Assembly: GCA_015066405.1 (NCBI GenBank)
Contig: SVOM01000004.1
Location: forward strand, 1-64,000
Source: Oscillospiraceae bacterium
GTDB lineage: Bacteria > Bacillota > Clostridia > Oscillospirales > Acutalibacteraceae
Length of the DNA stretch: 64,000 nucleotides
Direction of reading: 5' to 3'
In this document: positions 46,000-56,381 of the stretch, one piece after another
Layout: each line of letters begins with the position of its first letter
Position numbering within the stretch: position 1 is the first letter of the stretch
Program-made: the position numbers and the translations under genes
Notes under the pieces: generated by a model
The model's input: only the letters and a program-made list of their open reading frames with translations
What the model was told of the DNA's origin: nothing
The model's database searches: none

Positions 46000-48900
46000 T
46001 TAGTTTTCTAGTCTTCGGCGTTTATCGTAAAATAACGCTCCTGCAAATGCGCCGCCGCTTATAAACATAAGTGCTATTAGTAACGCGAAGTTTGCATTAT
46101 CACCAGTAACGGGGATGGGCGGTGTGGGAGGAGTGTATACATTGCTAAATACAATGCTCTCTACCTCGTTATCGGTATCGAGATTTATTACAACCTTTTC
46201 TACCGTAAACTCGCCAACGCCGTTATCGGTTGCCGTAATCTTAACGCCGTAAACAGTGTTATCGTAGGTTATATGCTCAGCCGCCGTGTTCTTTTCGCTC
46301 ACAACAAAGTACTGAGTTCCCTTTTCCACTATGTCGATAACATAACCGAAATTGAAGCTGCCGTCTGCCGCGTTTTTAGCGGTGTCAATGGCGTCGCCCT
46401 GCTTTTCGAACTTATCGTTTGCAAGATAAAGCTCAAACTCAAATTCATTTGCGGTTAAATCACGGCCGCTAAGAGTTTTCTTGCCGCCGATGGTAGTTTC
46501 TGTAGGTGCTGCAGCATAGGTGTTTGTGAAGCCGATAGCATTAAGCTGTATATTGCTTTCTCCACCAAGGAGATTTACTACAGCATAAGATAACATCTCG
46601 CCAAGGCCGTTATCGATAACCACTACTTCTACCCTATACTCGTTGGTATCATAATGAACACCAAGGCGGTTTTCGGGTATATATTCCTTAATTACATAGT
46701 AGTAATGCCCCTCTTCGCCCTGCTCAAACTCTAAGGTAAAGCCAAAATCGCCATTACTATCGTTTTTATCGGTTACGGGAGCACCGTAAACAGAGGTATC
46801 AACGACAAAATCTTTGCCTGTTTTATGCAGTTCAAACGTGAAAGCATTTTCGGTTAAGGTTTGATTTTTAAGTGTCTTTTTACCGCTGAATATAACGCTT
46901 GTGGGGGTAGCGGTGTAGGTGTTTGTAAACTCTATATCGCCATCCACATAGGTAACGGTGGGGGTATTTAATCCGCCACTATTATCATCAGTAACAACAA
47001 CCTTAATGCGATAGGAAGCAGTGCTATACGCAACGCCGTGTTTATTTTGAGGTATTTCCTCAGTAACTACAAAGTAGTGTGTACCGGGGGCGGTAAACTC
47101 AATGGCATCAAAGCTGAATTCTGCTTTGTGCTTATTATTGGCTCCTGCCGCCAAGTTTGCAGCATTTCGAGTGATGCCTCCTGCCTTAACAGTTGTGTAA
47201 TCGGCCTCGGTTTCAACAAGCGCAAACTTAAATTCGCCGGGGTTCATATCTCTACCAACCAAATTCTTAATACCGCCGATATTAACTGTCTCTTTATCGT
47301 TAATTACATAGGTATTGTTAAAGTTGATTTCATCCTCTGCGAGTGTCTCGGTAAAGCCAACCCTGTAAATGATAACCGAATCGGTTTTAAGCACGGTTTT
47401 GCCGTTTTCATCCGCTTTATTTACAGTTATAATAACGTGATACTTTGTATTATCGTACGCTATACCGCCAAGGTTGCCCGCCTCTTCCTCGAGGATGAGA
47501 TAATAGGTGCCAACCGCATCAAAGGTTAAATCAGGGAATGTGATTTTGCCGGTTGCACTATTATAATTTGCGGCGAAAAGTCGATTTTTTGCTGTAAATG
47601 TAGCGTTTGATGTGTAAGCCACAAACGAGAATTCCCTACCACCGAGTTCTCTATTAGTGCCGTCAGCATTTTTAAGCGTTTTAGTACCGCTAAGACTTAC
47701 ATCAGGTGTGCTGATTACGGAATCATCATAGGTGTTGGTGATGCTCATTCCCGTTGTTCCGGTAGTAGAGGTAATATCAGTTCCTGCCGCATTTCGGTAG
47801 GTTATGGTCGGCTCAGCAGCTGTGGCATTTGACCAATCAATAGTTACCGTTTTATAGTCCGAAGTGTTATATGTCATACCTACTACGCGGTCTTCAAGTG
47901 CGGGTTCTATTTCGCGTACATAATAGGTTTTAGCGGTAGCATAATCACTTTGTGTTATATTGAGTGTGAATTTCGCATCACCTATACTGTTTGTAATTGC
48001 CGACATAATAGGTGTGGTGGCGTTTTGTGATTCGAACAAGCCGAAAATAATACCGCCTAAATGCGTGTTACCACCTGTGCCCTCAATACGCTTCCCAACA
48101 ACGAAGGTTTCTTCAAACGACTGATAAATATTTGTAAAGTTCTTAGTAACGGTCCAACCGTTTGTGCTATCGCCTGTAACAGTAGCCAAGTTTTGAACGG
48201 CCGAAACATCGCTTATATACAACTGTCCCGATGCATTATCGGCAACTGTTACGTGGAAAAGACCAATACTGGTATCATAGCTTATATCGGTAACAGGGTT
48301 ATACTTATACTCAAAGATCTCATAAGTGTAAACACCGGGGGCTGTATAGGTAATACCCGCACGGGCAAAATCTATAGAATACTTTTTGTTTGTAACAAGA
48401 CTAATTATATGGTCGTGCAAGGCTACCGAGTTGCCCGTAGTTAAATCAATTTGAGAAAGCCGTGCATAATAAATATCATCTGCATCCCATACATAGCTCG
48501 CGGGCAGTATTGTTTTTGTGCCTTCAACCTTAATGTTGGGTGTAACGGGTGCTGGCTCGTATTTGTTAACCAACAAAACTCCGCTTGTGGTGTCCTTTGC
48601 AATGGCACCCTCGCGGTTGCCTGGCTGTAAGGTAAAGCCGTTTGGAATATTTAGCTCTTCAACCGTATACTCAACACCCTCGGGGATGTTGGTTATAATA
48701 TGCGACTGACCGTCAGTTAAAGTAAAGTTAAACTCGTAGGTGTTGGTTTGCCCTGCTACAGCCGTGGGAGATACATTTACCGCAGCCGTGCTATCATAAT
48801 AGGTTGCACTGTCGGCACCCTCGCCTTTAAGAGTTACCTTTACATCAAACGACTTTGTTGCAAGCTCATTTGTCAAGGTGGCAAACGGATGGGTTACCTC

Positions 48901-51882
48901 CTTTTCAACAAGCAATGAGCCATAGCCCCTCGGACTATTTACAAAATCAACTGTGCTTATCTGATATTTACTTACTGTGCCCGATGCATTGCTTGATGCC
49001 GAAACATAGTGATAATCGTAACGCTCGGTTACGGTGTAGGAAACACCCTCTTCTATATCTGTAATATAGAACACATCGCCTGCACCAAGCGTTACCGAAA
49101 TGGTATTTGCCGCATCCACAATAACCGCACCATTCACTACAGTGCCATCAGCCTTTTCGTGCCTATAAGGATAGCTCGAGGAATTTCGGTTTGCTGACAG
49201 CACAATATCAAACACGAAGGTGTTGCCTGCGCCCTCTACCACTTGACTTACTGTTTTTGTAAGCTTAATACCTTGTGCGGGCTCTACAGTTAATTTACCG
49301 TTATTTCCGTGGAAGAAATATACGTGATAATCTGTGCCACCAACTGTGCCGAATTTATCAACCGCCGCAATCTCGGAATATCTAATTGTGCCTGTGGGGT
49401 TATTATCGGCTTTTTCGGCGGCCGCTCTAACTATCTTTCGGGGTGTGCCCTTTAAGATTATACGATAATTACCCGATACGCCTACAATATTGCCCGTTGT
49501 ATCTGATACTGTTTCATCGGCTATTGACTCATAGGTCTCGGTAATGCTCATATTACCGCCTGCATCCTTTTTAATAAAGCGCTTTAACCAGTAGTAATCA
49601 TTATTTGCCGTATCAATAGCTTCATTAGCGGTTACCGCCACATAATCGTTACCGTTTTTCTTGTAAATTATGGTATCGTTTGTGTAGTAGTATGACTCGT
49701 TTTGATAAGACGGCGTATAGTTAACTCCTGTGGTGTGTATATCGCTTGACATAAGCTGGCCGTTAACGTTATAGGTGGGTGCATTGCCGTTATCATCACG
49801 CCAGCGGTTTGAATAGAAGGTGTAGGTGCCGTCCGCATTTTTACTGAATAAATCAGTTTCGTACTCTTCAATATTATAGGGTGTGATATCCGAGTCAAGT
49901 CCTACCTCATAAAGCAATACCGCAGGGTGCGCTGTATCGGCATTATTTGTAACACTTGTAATGTTTGCAGATGTGAAATTTGCCGAATCGGTATTAACGC
50001 TAATGCTGTTTGTAACCATCGGAAGAAGCGATGCGGGTAATGCCGCATCAAGCACCTGGCGCCCTGTGGCAAGGTCCTCTCTTACACGAATAAGTGCATA
50101 AAGCATATCGCTCTTAGCGTGGGAAGCGGTAACCTCGCCCTCAAATATATAACTCTTTACCAGGTATTTAGCACCGGCAGGGGCACCCGATTTAGATAGC
50201 GGATTGTATACATCTACAAAGTTGTTATTGCTATCAGCATACCACGCAATATAGTTGCTGAAAATGTCATCGTTTGTATAGGAAATATAACCATTTTGTG
50301 TTGCTATATTAAGCAATGTTTGTACGTGCGTTTCATCAATTGAGAGCCGCTCGGTAAGTGCAGAATAAAGCACTTTTCCTTCATCCGTAACGACACCGTT
50401 TGCGCTAAAATACACGCCATCTCTTATATCCTTTGCAAAGTTGGCACCTGTATAGAGCTTACCTTCGCCTAAATGGATGCCCTTAAAGTTTTTGACCTCC
50501 ATATGAGTACCGATTTCATCAGTAAAATAGATAAAACCATCATTCTCATAGTCGCCCGTAGTTACAAGTGTGCCGTAATAGCGCGACTGTATTTTTATCT
50601 CCTCAACTATTTCCTTAAATGCATCTACAAGGCCGGATGAAGAAGAAGCATTCCAGGTTTCATCTACATAATCGCGAGTAAGGGTCATACCCGTAGGCAT
50701 TCTGAGTGTAACATCACGCGTGTTGTCGCTTGTTGCGTAACGCACATCATCAATGGTTATAACTCGATTTGCATCGAAAACATCCCAATAGCTCTTTGCC
50801 GCGTTTGAGTTGCTGGACGGATTCAAAACGCCAGTAGCCGATGTGTCGTTGCTGGTATTAAGACCTAATGTGTAGAATTTCGGGTCGGTGCCGTTATATT
50901 TTTCTTTTAACGACTCGTTAACCCAAGCTGCTGTAAGCTGTGTAAAGAAGCTATATTCAGCATTCGTTCCACCGCCATTACCTGCGTTAGATGTACCAAC
51001 ATTATTATAGGATGTGGTGGCGGTTGTCGGTGCGCCATCGGTCATAAGCACCATAATCGGCATACGCTGTGTGCCCGCTTGTATTTTATCGGTAGCGATT
51101 ATTGTATCATCGCCGCTCGGGAACTGAGTGTAGGCTTGATATAAGCCATTTTGTATATATGTTCCGCCTATGGTATTTTTAGAATTTGCGGGTATTAACT
51201 GGTTGTTTTCCTCGTTTCTAACACCTGTAGCTACGCTAACAGTAGTATCACTGCTACCGGTATAGGTTAAAAAGTTGCCCGAAGTATTTGCTTTATATCT
51301 GCCAAGGGGAAGTATAACCTTACCTGTAGAAGTCTGCGAAGCGCCAAAATTAGAATTACCTGAGAAAAGCACTACGCCTACGCGGTTGTGCAAATTGAGT
51401 TCTAATAAAGACTCTATAGCATCGTTGGCCGCCGAAATTAATGACGGAATAGATCTTGATTGATCCATTGAGTTAGATACATCAAGCACCAGCATTGTAT
51501 CGGTAGGGGTTACCGAATAGCCCGTTATTTCGGTTGTGGAGCCGATAGTTGAAAGCCCTACAAGGAAATTGCTTTTGCCAAAACTGTTTTTGCCTACGGC
51601 AAGTTTTGTGCCAAGTCCTGGGAAAAAGCTCTCAAACGTACCATATGCGCCTCCATCTATAAACACCGATTTATCAGACCATATAAAGCCCGAATGCTCG
51701 GTCGATATGGAGCCGTCAGCCGCGGTACCAAGATAATCATTCCACTCTTTAATTGTCGGTGCATCAACAACGAGCCCATCAAACGCCGATGCCGCCGATG
51801 CCGTAATAAACGGCATTGCGCTGAGCGTTATAACTACAGCCAAAAAGAGTGCCAATGCTTTTTTTAAGTATTTCTTTTTCAT
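46000..51882 (-). CDS. 1960-aa surface protein: VWA domain, pilin isopeptide-type repeats, IPVTGD sorting signal
   Basis: Signal peptide; MLVLDVSNSMDQSR MIDAS; repeated GGKKTLSGRDLTANEFEFELY... modules; C-term PPIPVTGDNANFALLIALMFISGGAFAGALFYDKRRRLEN. Confidence 0.88.
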   Translation of the reverse strand: MKKKYLKKALALFLAVVITLSAMPFITASAASAFDGLVVDAPTIKEWNDYLGTAADGSISTEHSGFIWSDKSVFIDGGAYGTFESFFPGLGTKLAVGKNSFGKSNFLVGLSTIGSTTEITGYSVTPTDTMLVLDVSNSMDQSRSIPSLISAANDAIESLLELNLHNRVGVVLFSGNSNFGASQTSTGKVILPLGRYKANTSGNFLTYTGSSDTTVSVATGVRNEENNQLIPANSKNTIGGTYIQNGLYQAYTQFPSGDDTIIATDKIQAGTQRMPIMVLMTDGAPTTATTSYNNVGTSNAGNGGGTNAEYSFFTQLTAAWVNESLKEKYNGTDPKFYTLGLNTSNDTSATGVLNPSSNSNAAKSYWDVFDANRVITIDDVRYATSDNTRDVTLRMPTGMTLTRDYVDETWNASSSSGLVDAFKEIVEEIKIQSRYYGTLVTTGDYENDGFIYFTDEIGTHMEVKNFKGIHLGEGKLYTGANFAKDIRDGVYFSANGVVTDEGKVLYSALTERLSIDETHVQTLLNIATQNGYISYTNDDIFSNYIAWYADSNNNFVDVYNPLSKSGAPAGAKYLVKSYIFEGEVTASHAKSDMLYALIRVREDLATGRQVLDAALPASLLPMVTNSISVNTDSANFTSANITSVTNNADTAHPAVLLYEVGLDSDITPYNIEEYETDLFSKNADGTYTFYSNRWRDDNGNAPTYNVNGQLMSSDIHTTGVNYTPSYQNESYYYTNDTIIYKKNGNDYVAVTANEAIDTANNDYYWLKRFIKKDAGGNMSITETYESIADETVSDTTGNIVGVSGNYRIILKGTPRKIVRAAAEKADNNPTGTIRYSEIAAVDKFGTVGGTDYHVYFFHGNNGKLTVEPAQGIKLTKTVSQVVEGAGNTFVFDIVLSANRNSSSYPYRHEKADGTVVNGAVIVDAANTISVTLGAGDVFYITDIEEGVSYTVTERYDYHYVSASSNASGTVSKYQISTVDFVNSPRGYGSLLVEKEVTHPFATLTNELATKSFDVKVTLKGEGADSATYYDSTAAVNVSPTAVAGQTNTYEFNFTLTDGQSHIITNIPEGVEYTVEELNIPNGFTLQPGNREGAIAKDTTSGVLLVNKYEPAPVTPNIKVEGTKTILPASYVWDADDIYYARLSQIDLTTGNSVALHDHIISLVTNKKYSIDFARAGITYTAPGVYTYEIFEYKYNPVTDISYDTSIGLFHVTVADNASGQLYISDVSAVQNLATVTGDSTNGWTVTKNFTNIYQSFEETFVVGKRIEGTGGNTHLGGIIFGLFESQNATTPIMSAITNSIGDAKFTLNITQSDYATAKTYYVREIEPALEDRVVGMTYNTSDYKTVTIDWSNATAAEPTITYRNAAGTDITSTTGTTGMSITNTYDDSVISTPDVSLSGTKTLKNADGTNRELGGREFSFVAYTSNATFTAKNRLFAANYNSATGKITFPDLTFDAVGTYYLILEEEAGNLGGIAYDNTKYHVIITVNKADENGKTVLKTDSVIIYRVGFTETLAEDEINFNNTYVINDKETVNIGGIKNLVGRDMNPGEFKFALVETEADYTTVKAGGITRNAANLAAGANNKHKAEFSFDAIEFTAPGTHYFVVTEEIPQNKHGVAYSTASYRIKVVVTDDNSGGLNTPTVTYVDGDIEFTNTYTATPTSVIFSGKKTLKNQTLTENAFTFELHKTGKDFVVDTSVYGAPVTDKNDSNGDFGFTLEFEQGEEGHYYYVIKEYIPENRLGVHYDTNEYRVEVVVIDNGLGEMLSYAVVNLLGGESNIQLNAIGFTNTYAAAPTETTIGGKKTLSGRDLTANEFEFELYLANDKFEKQGDAIDTAKNAADGSFNFGYVIDIVEKGTQYFVVSEKNTAAEHITYDNTVYGVKITATDNGVGEFTVEKVVINLDTDNEVESIVFSNVYTPPTPPIPVTGDNANFALLIALMFISGGAFAGALFYDKRRRLEN

Positions 51883-51904
51883 GCTTATCTACCTTTCAAA
51901 AAAT

Positions 51905-52207
51905 TTACTGTTTGTTCTTTCGGTGTTTTTCGTGGGTACAAATTCCTATTAAGTCCCCTGTTTTCTCACGTAAAAAGTATTTACAGGAGCCGCAATCTCC
52001 ATACTCAATATCGGAATATGCGCTCTCACTATGGGAACATTCATCTCTTACTGCCTCCGTCCAGAGATAGCCGCTCTCGGTATATCTCGGGTTCATCTCA
52101 AAATCGGGATAGTCCCCTAAGTATTTTCCGCTCGATTCATCAAGGCGAAAAACAACATCGCAGATATCGCCGTCAAGGCAAAAGGTGCGCGTTATCGTCT
52201 TTTTCAA
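51905..52207 (-). CDS. small Cys-containing hypothetical protein (TTG start)
   Basis: LKKTITRTFCLDGDICDVVFRLD...YGDCGSCKYFLREKTGDLIGICTHEKHRKNKQ; GGAGG precedes the TTG at 52207. Confidence 0.6.
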   Translation of the reverse strand: MKKTITRTFCLDGDICDVVFRLDESSGKYLGDYPDFEMNPRYTESGYLWTEAVRDECSHSESAYSDIEYGDCGSCKYFLREKTGDLIGICTHEKHRKNKQ

Positions 52208-52374
52208 GCTTATACCTCCATCGCTAAATATGATTATTTTTACAAGCATATTCTAAAACAGTTTGTGTGTATTTGTAAGGGTAATGAAATATAAGAAAAG
52301 TGCCATTTTTTTGACGCTTAAAACTCTATTTATGAGCATTAATCAAGTTTTTTGTTTTTTGAAAATATGAAAAC

Positions 52375-52412
52375 AAACAGGTTTCGTTCGCATAAGCGAA
52401 CGAAACCTGTTT
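52375..52412 (-). terminator. Rho-independent terminator
   Basis: AAACAGGTTTCGTTCGC-ATAA-GCGAACGAAACCTGTTT, 17-bp perfect stem. Confidence 0.8.
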
Positions 52413-53562
52413 AGGTAAGCATATATTTATTGAGTTCACCACGGCTTGTTATATCAAGCTTTTCGTATATATCAGAGATAATGCGCTTAACTGTACGCTC
52501 CGACAGTTCAAGATGCCCCGCAATTTCCACCACACGCCAACCGCGTGAATAAAGCATTGCAACCGAGAACTCATTTGGCTTGAGTGATACCGTTACCGTT
52601 TTTGCGGCTTTCTCATTGTGGATGCTTCGCCAGTTGTCCGAAAAACGCTCGGTAAGGGTTATAATTTTTTCATATATATCGGTGTCTTTGAAACGCAAGG
52701 TTTCTATCATACCCTGCAAAAGTCCGTGGTGTTCAGCAAATGGTTGGAAAAGTCCGTCAAGGCGGGCAAGCTCTATCGCGCTTAAAAAATGCTGCCTTGC
52801 ATCATCAATATGCTTTGTATTTACAAGACTGACCGTTGCTATCAAATGAATATAAATTTTAGGCAGCGGATATTCCTCTTCCGGCAAGGTTAGTGCCATA
52901 TCGGTAATACCGAGAGCTCGGCGATAGTCCTTTTTTAGATACGCTTGATGCGCAAGTAAATATGCGCCAAAAATACGCAAGCCTTTAGGTAGTTTTACAA
53001 GCTCGGCATAAAGCGGCGGGATGGTTTTATCATCCATATGCATAAGTACCGATATGAGATTACTAAAAAATACAGCTAACGCTTTTTCTTCCGCTTTTGC
53101 TTTACTGCCAAACGCTTTTTTGGCGATGGTATCAAGCCCCTTTATTCCATAGTGGGCAAGGTGCAACCGCCCGCAACTGATGTTGGCAAAGGTATACAGT
53201 GCATTTGCACATAATGAAAGGGTCATATCTTGGCTGTTTATGTACTTCTCGGTTATTTGCGCCGATTTTACGGCATCACCCGTAAAATAGTAGTATTCAG
53301 CTAATGCAATATCACGAGTACTGTGTTCGGCTATCTCACCGATATATTTTTCGCAGTGTCCCACTGTAAATGCAGCATTTAAAAGCGGCATAGGTGTGCG
53401 CTTTTTGTTATCTACAAATGGACCTGTAAATTCAGTAGGTATAAGCCATTGCTTACCCACACGCTGAACATCGGGTATTTTGCCTGCCGCTGCCCATTTT
53501 TGAACAGCGCGTACCGTAACACCAAGGCGCGCGGCTGTATCGTTAACCGACTCGTAATGCAC
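52411..53562 (-). CDS. transcriptional regulator: N-terminal MerR/excisionase-type HTH, helical repeats, C-terminal LuxR HTH
   Basis: VNDTAARLGVTVRAVQKWAAAGKIPDVQRVGKQWLIP; FSVAMLYSRGWRVVEIAGHLELSERTVKRIISDIYEKLDITSRGEL; GTG start after AAAGGTGG. Confidence 0.8.
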   Translation of the reverse strand: MHYESVNDTAARLGVTVRAVQKWAAAGKIPDVQRVGKQWLIPTEFTGPFVDNKKRTPMPLLNAAFTVGHCEKYIGEIAEHSTRDIALAEYYYFTGDAVKSAQITEKYINSQDMTLSLCANALYTFANISCGRLHLAHYGIKGLDTIAKKAFGSKAKAEEKALAVFFSNLISVLMHMDDKTIPPLYAELVKLPKGLRIFGAYLLAHQAYLKKDYRRALGITDMALTLPEEEYPLPKIYIHLIATVSLVNTKHIDDARQHFLSAIELARLDGLFQPFAEHHGLLQGMIETLRFKDTDIYEKIITLTERFSDNWRSIHNEKAAKTVTVSLKPNEFSVAMLYSRGWRVVEIAGHLELSERTVKRIISDIYEKLDITSRGELNKYMLT

Positions 53563-53714
53563 GGTATCACCACCTTTACACAACTCATTATACACCCTGT
53601 TTTTATTAATGGCAACCCACTATCAAAATTTTGTTAAAAGTGAGCATTAATCATACTTTTATGTTGTAAAATGCAACATTATATGCTATTATTTTTATTA
53701 AAGGATGTGTTTTT

Positions 53715-54422
53715 ATGTACCAAAAAGCTGTGCGATTTTTATCAAGAAACAAAATAAAGCCCACCGAGATACTGTATATTAAGCATATTGACCGAAAAAG
53801 CCAAGTATGTTTAAAAAATGGCGATGTTTACGATTCTTATTTACCTCTTAAGGTACTTCTTGATGCGCTGCCCAAAGGTGCTTTTTTGAATATTACAAAG
53901 GGTATTGTGATATCGGCGGCCGAGATTAAAAAAATTGATGGCAACATTTACACCTTATCGGATGACACAGTGTTTACAGGGCGCGTACGAGGGGCCGGAG
54001 AACATAAAGCCAACCGCAAGAATCTCGAAAAGCACAAGGTTGCCGCCCCACGTATTTCGGCCGAAACCGTTAAGCAAAGGTTTGCAGTACTTGATAACTC
54101 TCCGCTTGCCACCTGCGTAATTGAAGCGGTGTTTAATACAGCAGGACACAGTGTTGATTTTATCTACCGATACGCTAATGCGGCTTTGGCAAATCTTGAA
54201 AAAATAAGGGTTGATGATATGATAGACCGCTCGGCTTACGATGTTTTCAAAAGAATCAACCATAAATGGATAGAAACCTACACCGCCGTTGCAGTGGACG
54301 GCGCAAGCCGAATTTTCGAAGATACAAATATAAGAAGCGGTAGAACGGTTACCGCCGTTTGCAGCCAGCCACTCCCCAACTTTTGTATGGTTACACTGAT
54401 AGACGGTAAAATCACAAAATAA
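53715..54422 (+). CDS. LytTR-like DNA-binding domain plus PAS-like domain regulator
   Basis: ILYIKHIDRKSQVCLKNGDVYDSYLPLKVLLDALPKGAFLNITKGIVIS; then LDNSPLATCVIEAVFNTAGHSVDFIYRYANAALANLE. Confidence 0.7.
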   Translation: MYQKAVRFLSRNKIKPTEILYIKHIDRKSQVCLKNGDVYDSYLPLKVLLDALPKGAFLNITKGIVISAAEIKKIDGNIYTLSDDTVFTGRVRGAGEHKANRKNLEKHKVAAPRISAETVKQRFAVLDNSPLATCVIEAVFNTAGHSVDFIYRYANAALANLEKIRVDDMIDRSAYDVFKRINHKWIETYTAVAVDGASRIFEDTNIRSGRTVTAVCSQPLPNFCMVTLIDGKITK

Positions 54423-54455
54423 AAACTGCGAAAGCAAACGCTTTCGCAGTTTATT
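54420..54455. terminator. bidirectional terminator
   Basis: AAACTGCGAAAGC-AAAC-GCTTTCGCAGTTT. Confidence 0.85.
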
Positions 54456-54456
54456 T

Positions 54457-55302
54457 TTATACACCTGAATATGCCGCAAAGCCCGCATCAACCGGTAATA
54501 CAACACCTGTTATTGCACTGGCTGAATTATCATCACACAAGAAAAGAGTTGCGCCGATAAGCTCTTCCCCATCAACAAAACGGTTTGTGGGTGTGCCGTT
54601 TAAGATTTTTTGGCTACGGGCTGTCGGTGTGCCATCTTCATTGAAAAGCAACGCCTTATTTTGCGCCGATACCAAGAAGCCGGGTGCTATTGCATTACAG
54701 CGAATACCCGTGCCTGCAAAGTGGGTGGCAAGCCACTGTGTAAAGTTTGAAATACCCGCCTTTGCCGCCGAGTAGGCAGGGATTTTTGTAAGCGGTGTAT
54801 AAGCGTTCATAGAAGAAATATTTAAAATATTACCGCTTTTTTTCTCAACCATATCTTTTGCAAAAACCTGTGTGGGCAAAAGCGTACCTTGGAAATTGAG
54901 TTTGAAAACAAAATCAACACCTGCCGCTTCCAAATCAAAGAAGGTTTTGCTGTTTTCCTTGGCTTCGTGCTGATACTCGTTGTCGGTTGTGGCTCTCGGG
55001 TTATTACCGCCCGCGCCGTTTACGAGTATATCGCATTTGCCTAAGTCTGCTAACACCTTTTCATGTACTTCCTTTAGCTGCTCGGTATCGAGTACATTGG
55101 CTTTATAGCCTTCACATATAAAGCCCTCTGCCTTTAATTCATCGGCTAATTTTTTTACGGCCTCTTCGTTTAAATCGAGTGCCGCCACCTTAGCGCCGCA
55201 CTGTGCAAAGGCGCGTGCCATAGTGCCGCAGATAAGTCCACCCGCACCCGTTACTACAACTACCTTGCTGCTATAATCAATATTAAGTGGTAAATTTAAC
55301 AT
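54457..55302 (-). CDS. uxuB: SDR family oxidoreductase, probable D-fructuronate reductase
   Basis: VVVVTGAGGLICGTMARAFAQCGAKVAALD; NISSMNAYTPLTKIPAYSAAKAGISNFTQWLA; directly downstream of uxuA and uxaC. Confidence 0.85.
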   Translation of the reverse strand: MLNLPLNIDYSSKVVVVTGAGGLICGTMARAFAQCGAKVAALDLNEEAVKKLADELKAEGFICEGYKANVLDTEQLKEVHEKVLADLGKCDILVNGAGGNNPRATTDNEYQHEAKENSKTFFDLEAAGVDFVFKLNFQGTLLPTQVFAKDMVEKKSGNILNISSMNAYTPLTKIPAYSAAKAGISNFTQWLATHFAGTGIRCNAIAPGFLVSAQNKALLFNEDGTPTARSQKILNGTPTNRFVDGEELIGATLFLCDDNSASAITGVVLPVDAGFAAYSGV

Positions 55303-55313
55303 AATTTTTCTCC

Positions 55314-56363
55314 TTATTTTTCAATAGTTCCGCCGTTTGCTTCAACAAGACCGTTGATATATGCGCTACCGAGCGCTCTATCAAACAGTCCATAACCCGG
55401 TTTGCCTGTTTCTCCCCAAATCATACGTCCGTGGTCGGGGCGGAAATATCCGTTAAAGCCCGTTTTTACAAGTGCCTTAATAATGGCGTTCATATCGAGC
55501 GAGCCCTCACGTGTTAAGTGGCCCGATTCCTCAAACGATGTATCTTCAAGTATCTTTACATTACGCAAATGCATAAAGCCGATGCGGTTCAAAGACGCAT
55601 ATTTTTCTACCATTTTGGGTATATCGTTTTGCGGCGAGCATCCGAGTGAGCCCGTGCAAAGACACAGTGTATTTGCGGGGCTATCAACTATCTTTAAGAA
55701 CCTATCAAGATTTTCCTCGTTTGTGATAATTCTCGGTATGCCAAAGATAGGATACGGCGGGTCATCCGGATGAATGGACATAACTACACCACATTCTTCC
55801 GCTACTGGAATCACGGCCTTTAAGAAATATTCAAGATTTTTCCACAGTCCCTCTTCGCCAAGCTCAGCATAGGCCGAAATAAGTTCTCGCACCTCATCCT
55901 GAGTATAGCTTGAATCCCAACCGGGAAGATGAATATCATCTTTAAGCGGGTCAAGACCCTTCATCTGCTGCCAATACATAACAAGACTTGTCGAGCCGTC
56001 AGCCGCTTCCTTGTCAAGCTGTGTTCTTGTCCAGTCAAACACGGGCATAAAGTTATAGGTAACGCACTTAACGCCGTATTTAGCACAGCGGCGAATATTC
56101 TCACAATAATTTTCAATGTGTTTTTCTCTTTCGGGTTTGCCGAGCTTGATTTCTTCGGTTACGGGAATAGATTCAACCACATCAAACACAAGGCCGTTTG
56201 CTTTGCAGCGGTCGGCTATATATTTGATGCTCTCTTCCGGCCAAACTTCTCCCGGTTTTACATCATAAACGGCAGACACAATTGATCTCATACCCGGAAT
56301 TTGACGGATATATTCGAGTGTTACGGGGTCGCTATCTCCATACCAACGAAAAGAACTTTTCAT
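55314..56363 (-). CDS. uxuA: mannonate dehydratase
   Basis: FRWYGDSDPVTLEYIRQIPGMRSIVSAVYDVKPGEVWPEESI; HPDDPPYPIFGIPRIITNEENLDRFLKIVDSPANTLCLCTGSLG. Confidence 0.96.
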   Translation of the reverse strand: MKSSFRWYGDSDPVTLEYIRQIPGMRSIVSAVYDVKPGEVWPEESIKYIADRCKANGLVFDVVESIPVTEEIKLGKPEREKHIENYCENIRRCAKYGVKCVTYNFMPVFDWTRTQLDKEAADGSTSLVMYWQQMKGLDPLKDDIHLPGWDSSYTQDEVRELISAYAELGEEGLWKNLEYFLKAVIPVAEECGVVMSIHPDDPPYPIFGIPRIITNEENLDRFLKIVDSPANTLCLCTGSLGCSPQNDIPKMVEKYASLNRIGFMHLRNVKILEDTSFEESGHLTREGSLDMNAIIKALVKTGFNGYFRPDHGRMIWGETGKPGYGLFDRALGSAYINGLVEANGGTIEK

Positions 56364-56381
56364 TTTTTTACCTCCACTGTA

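Noticed and set aside
46000-51882. DNA-level tandem repeat array
   Set aside because: Repeats are protein-domain repeats (pilin-like) diverged at the nucleotide level.
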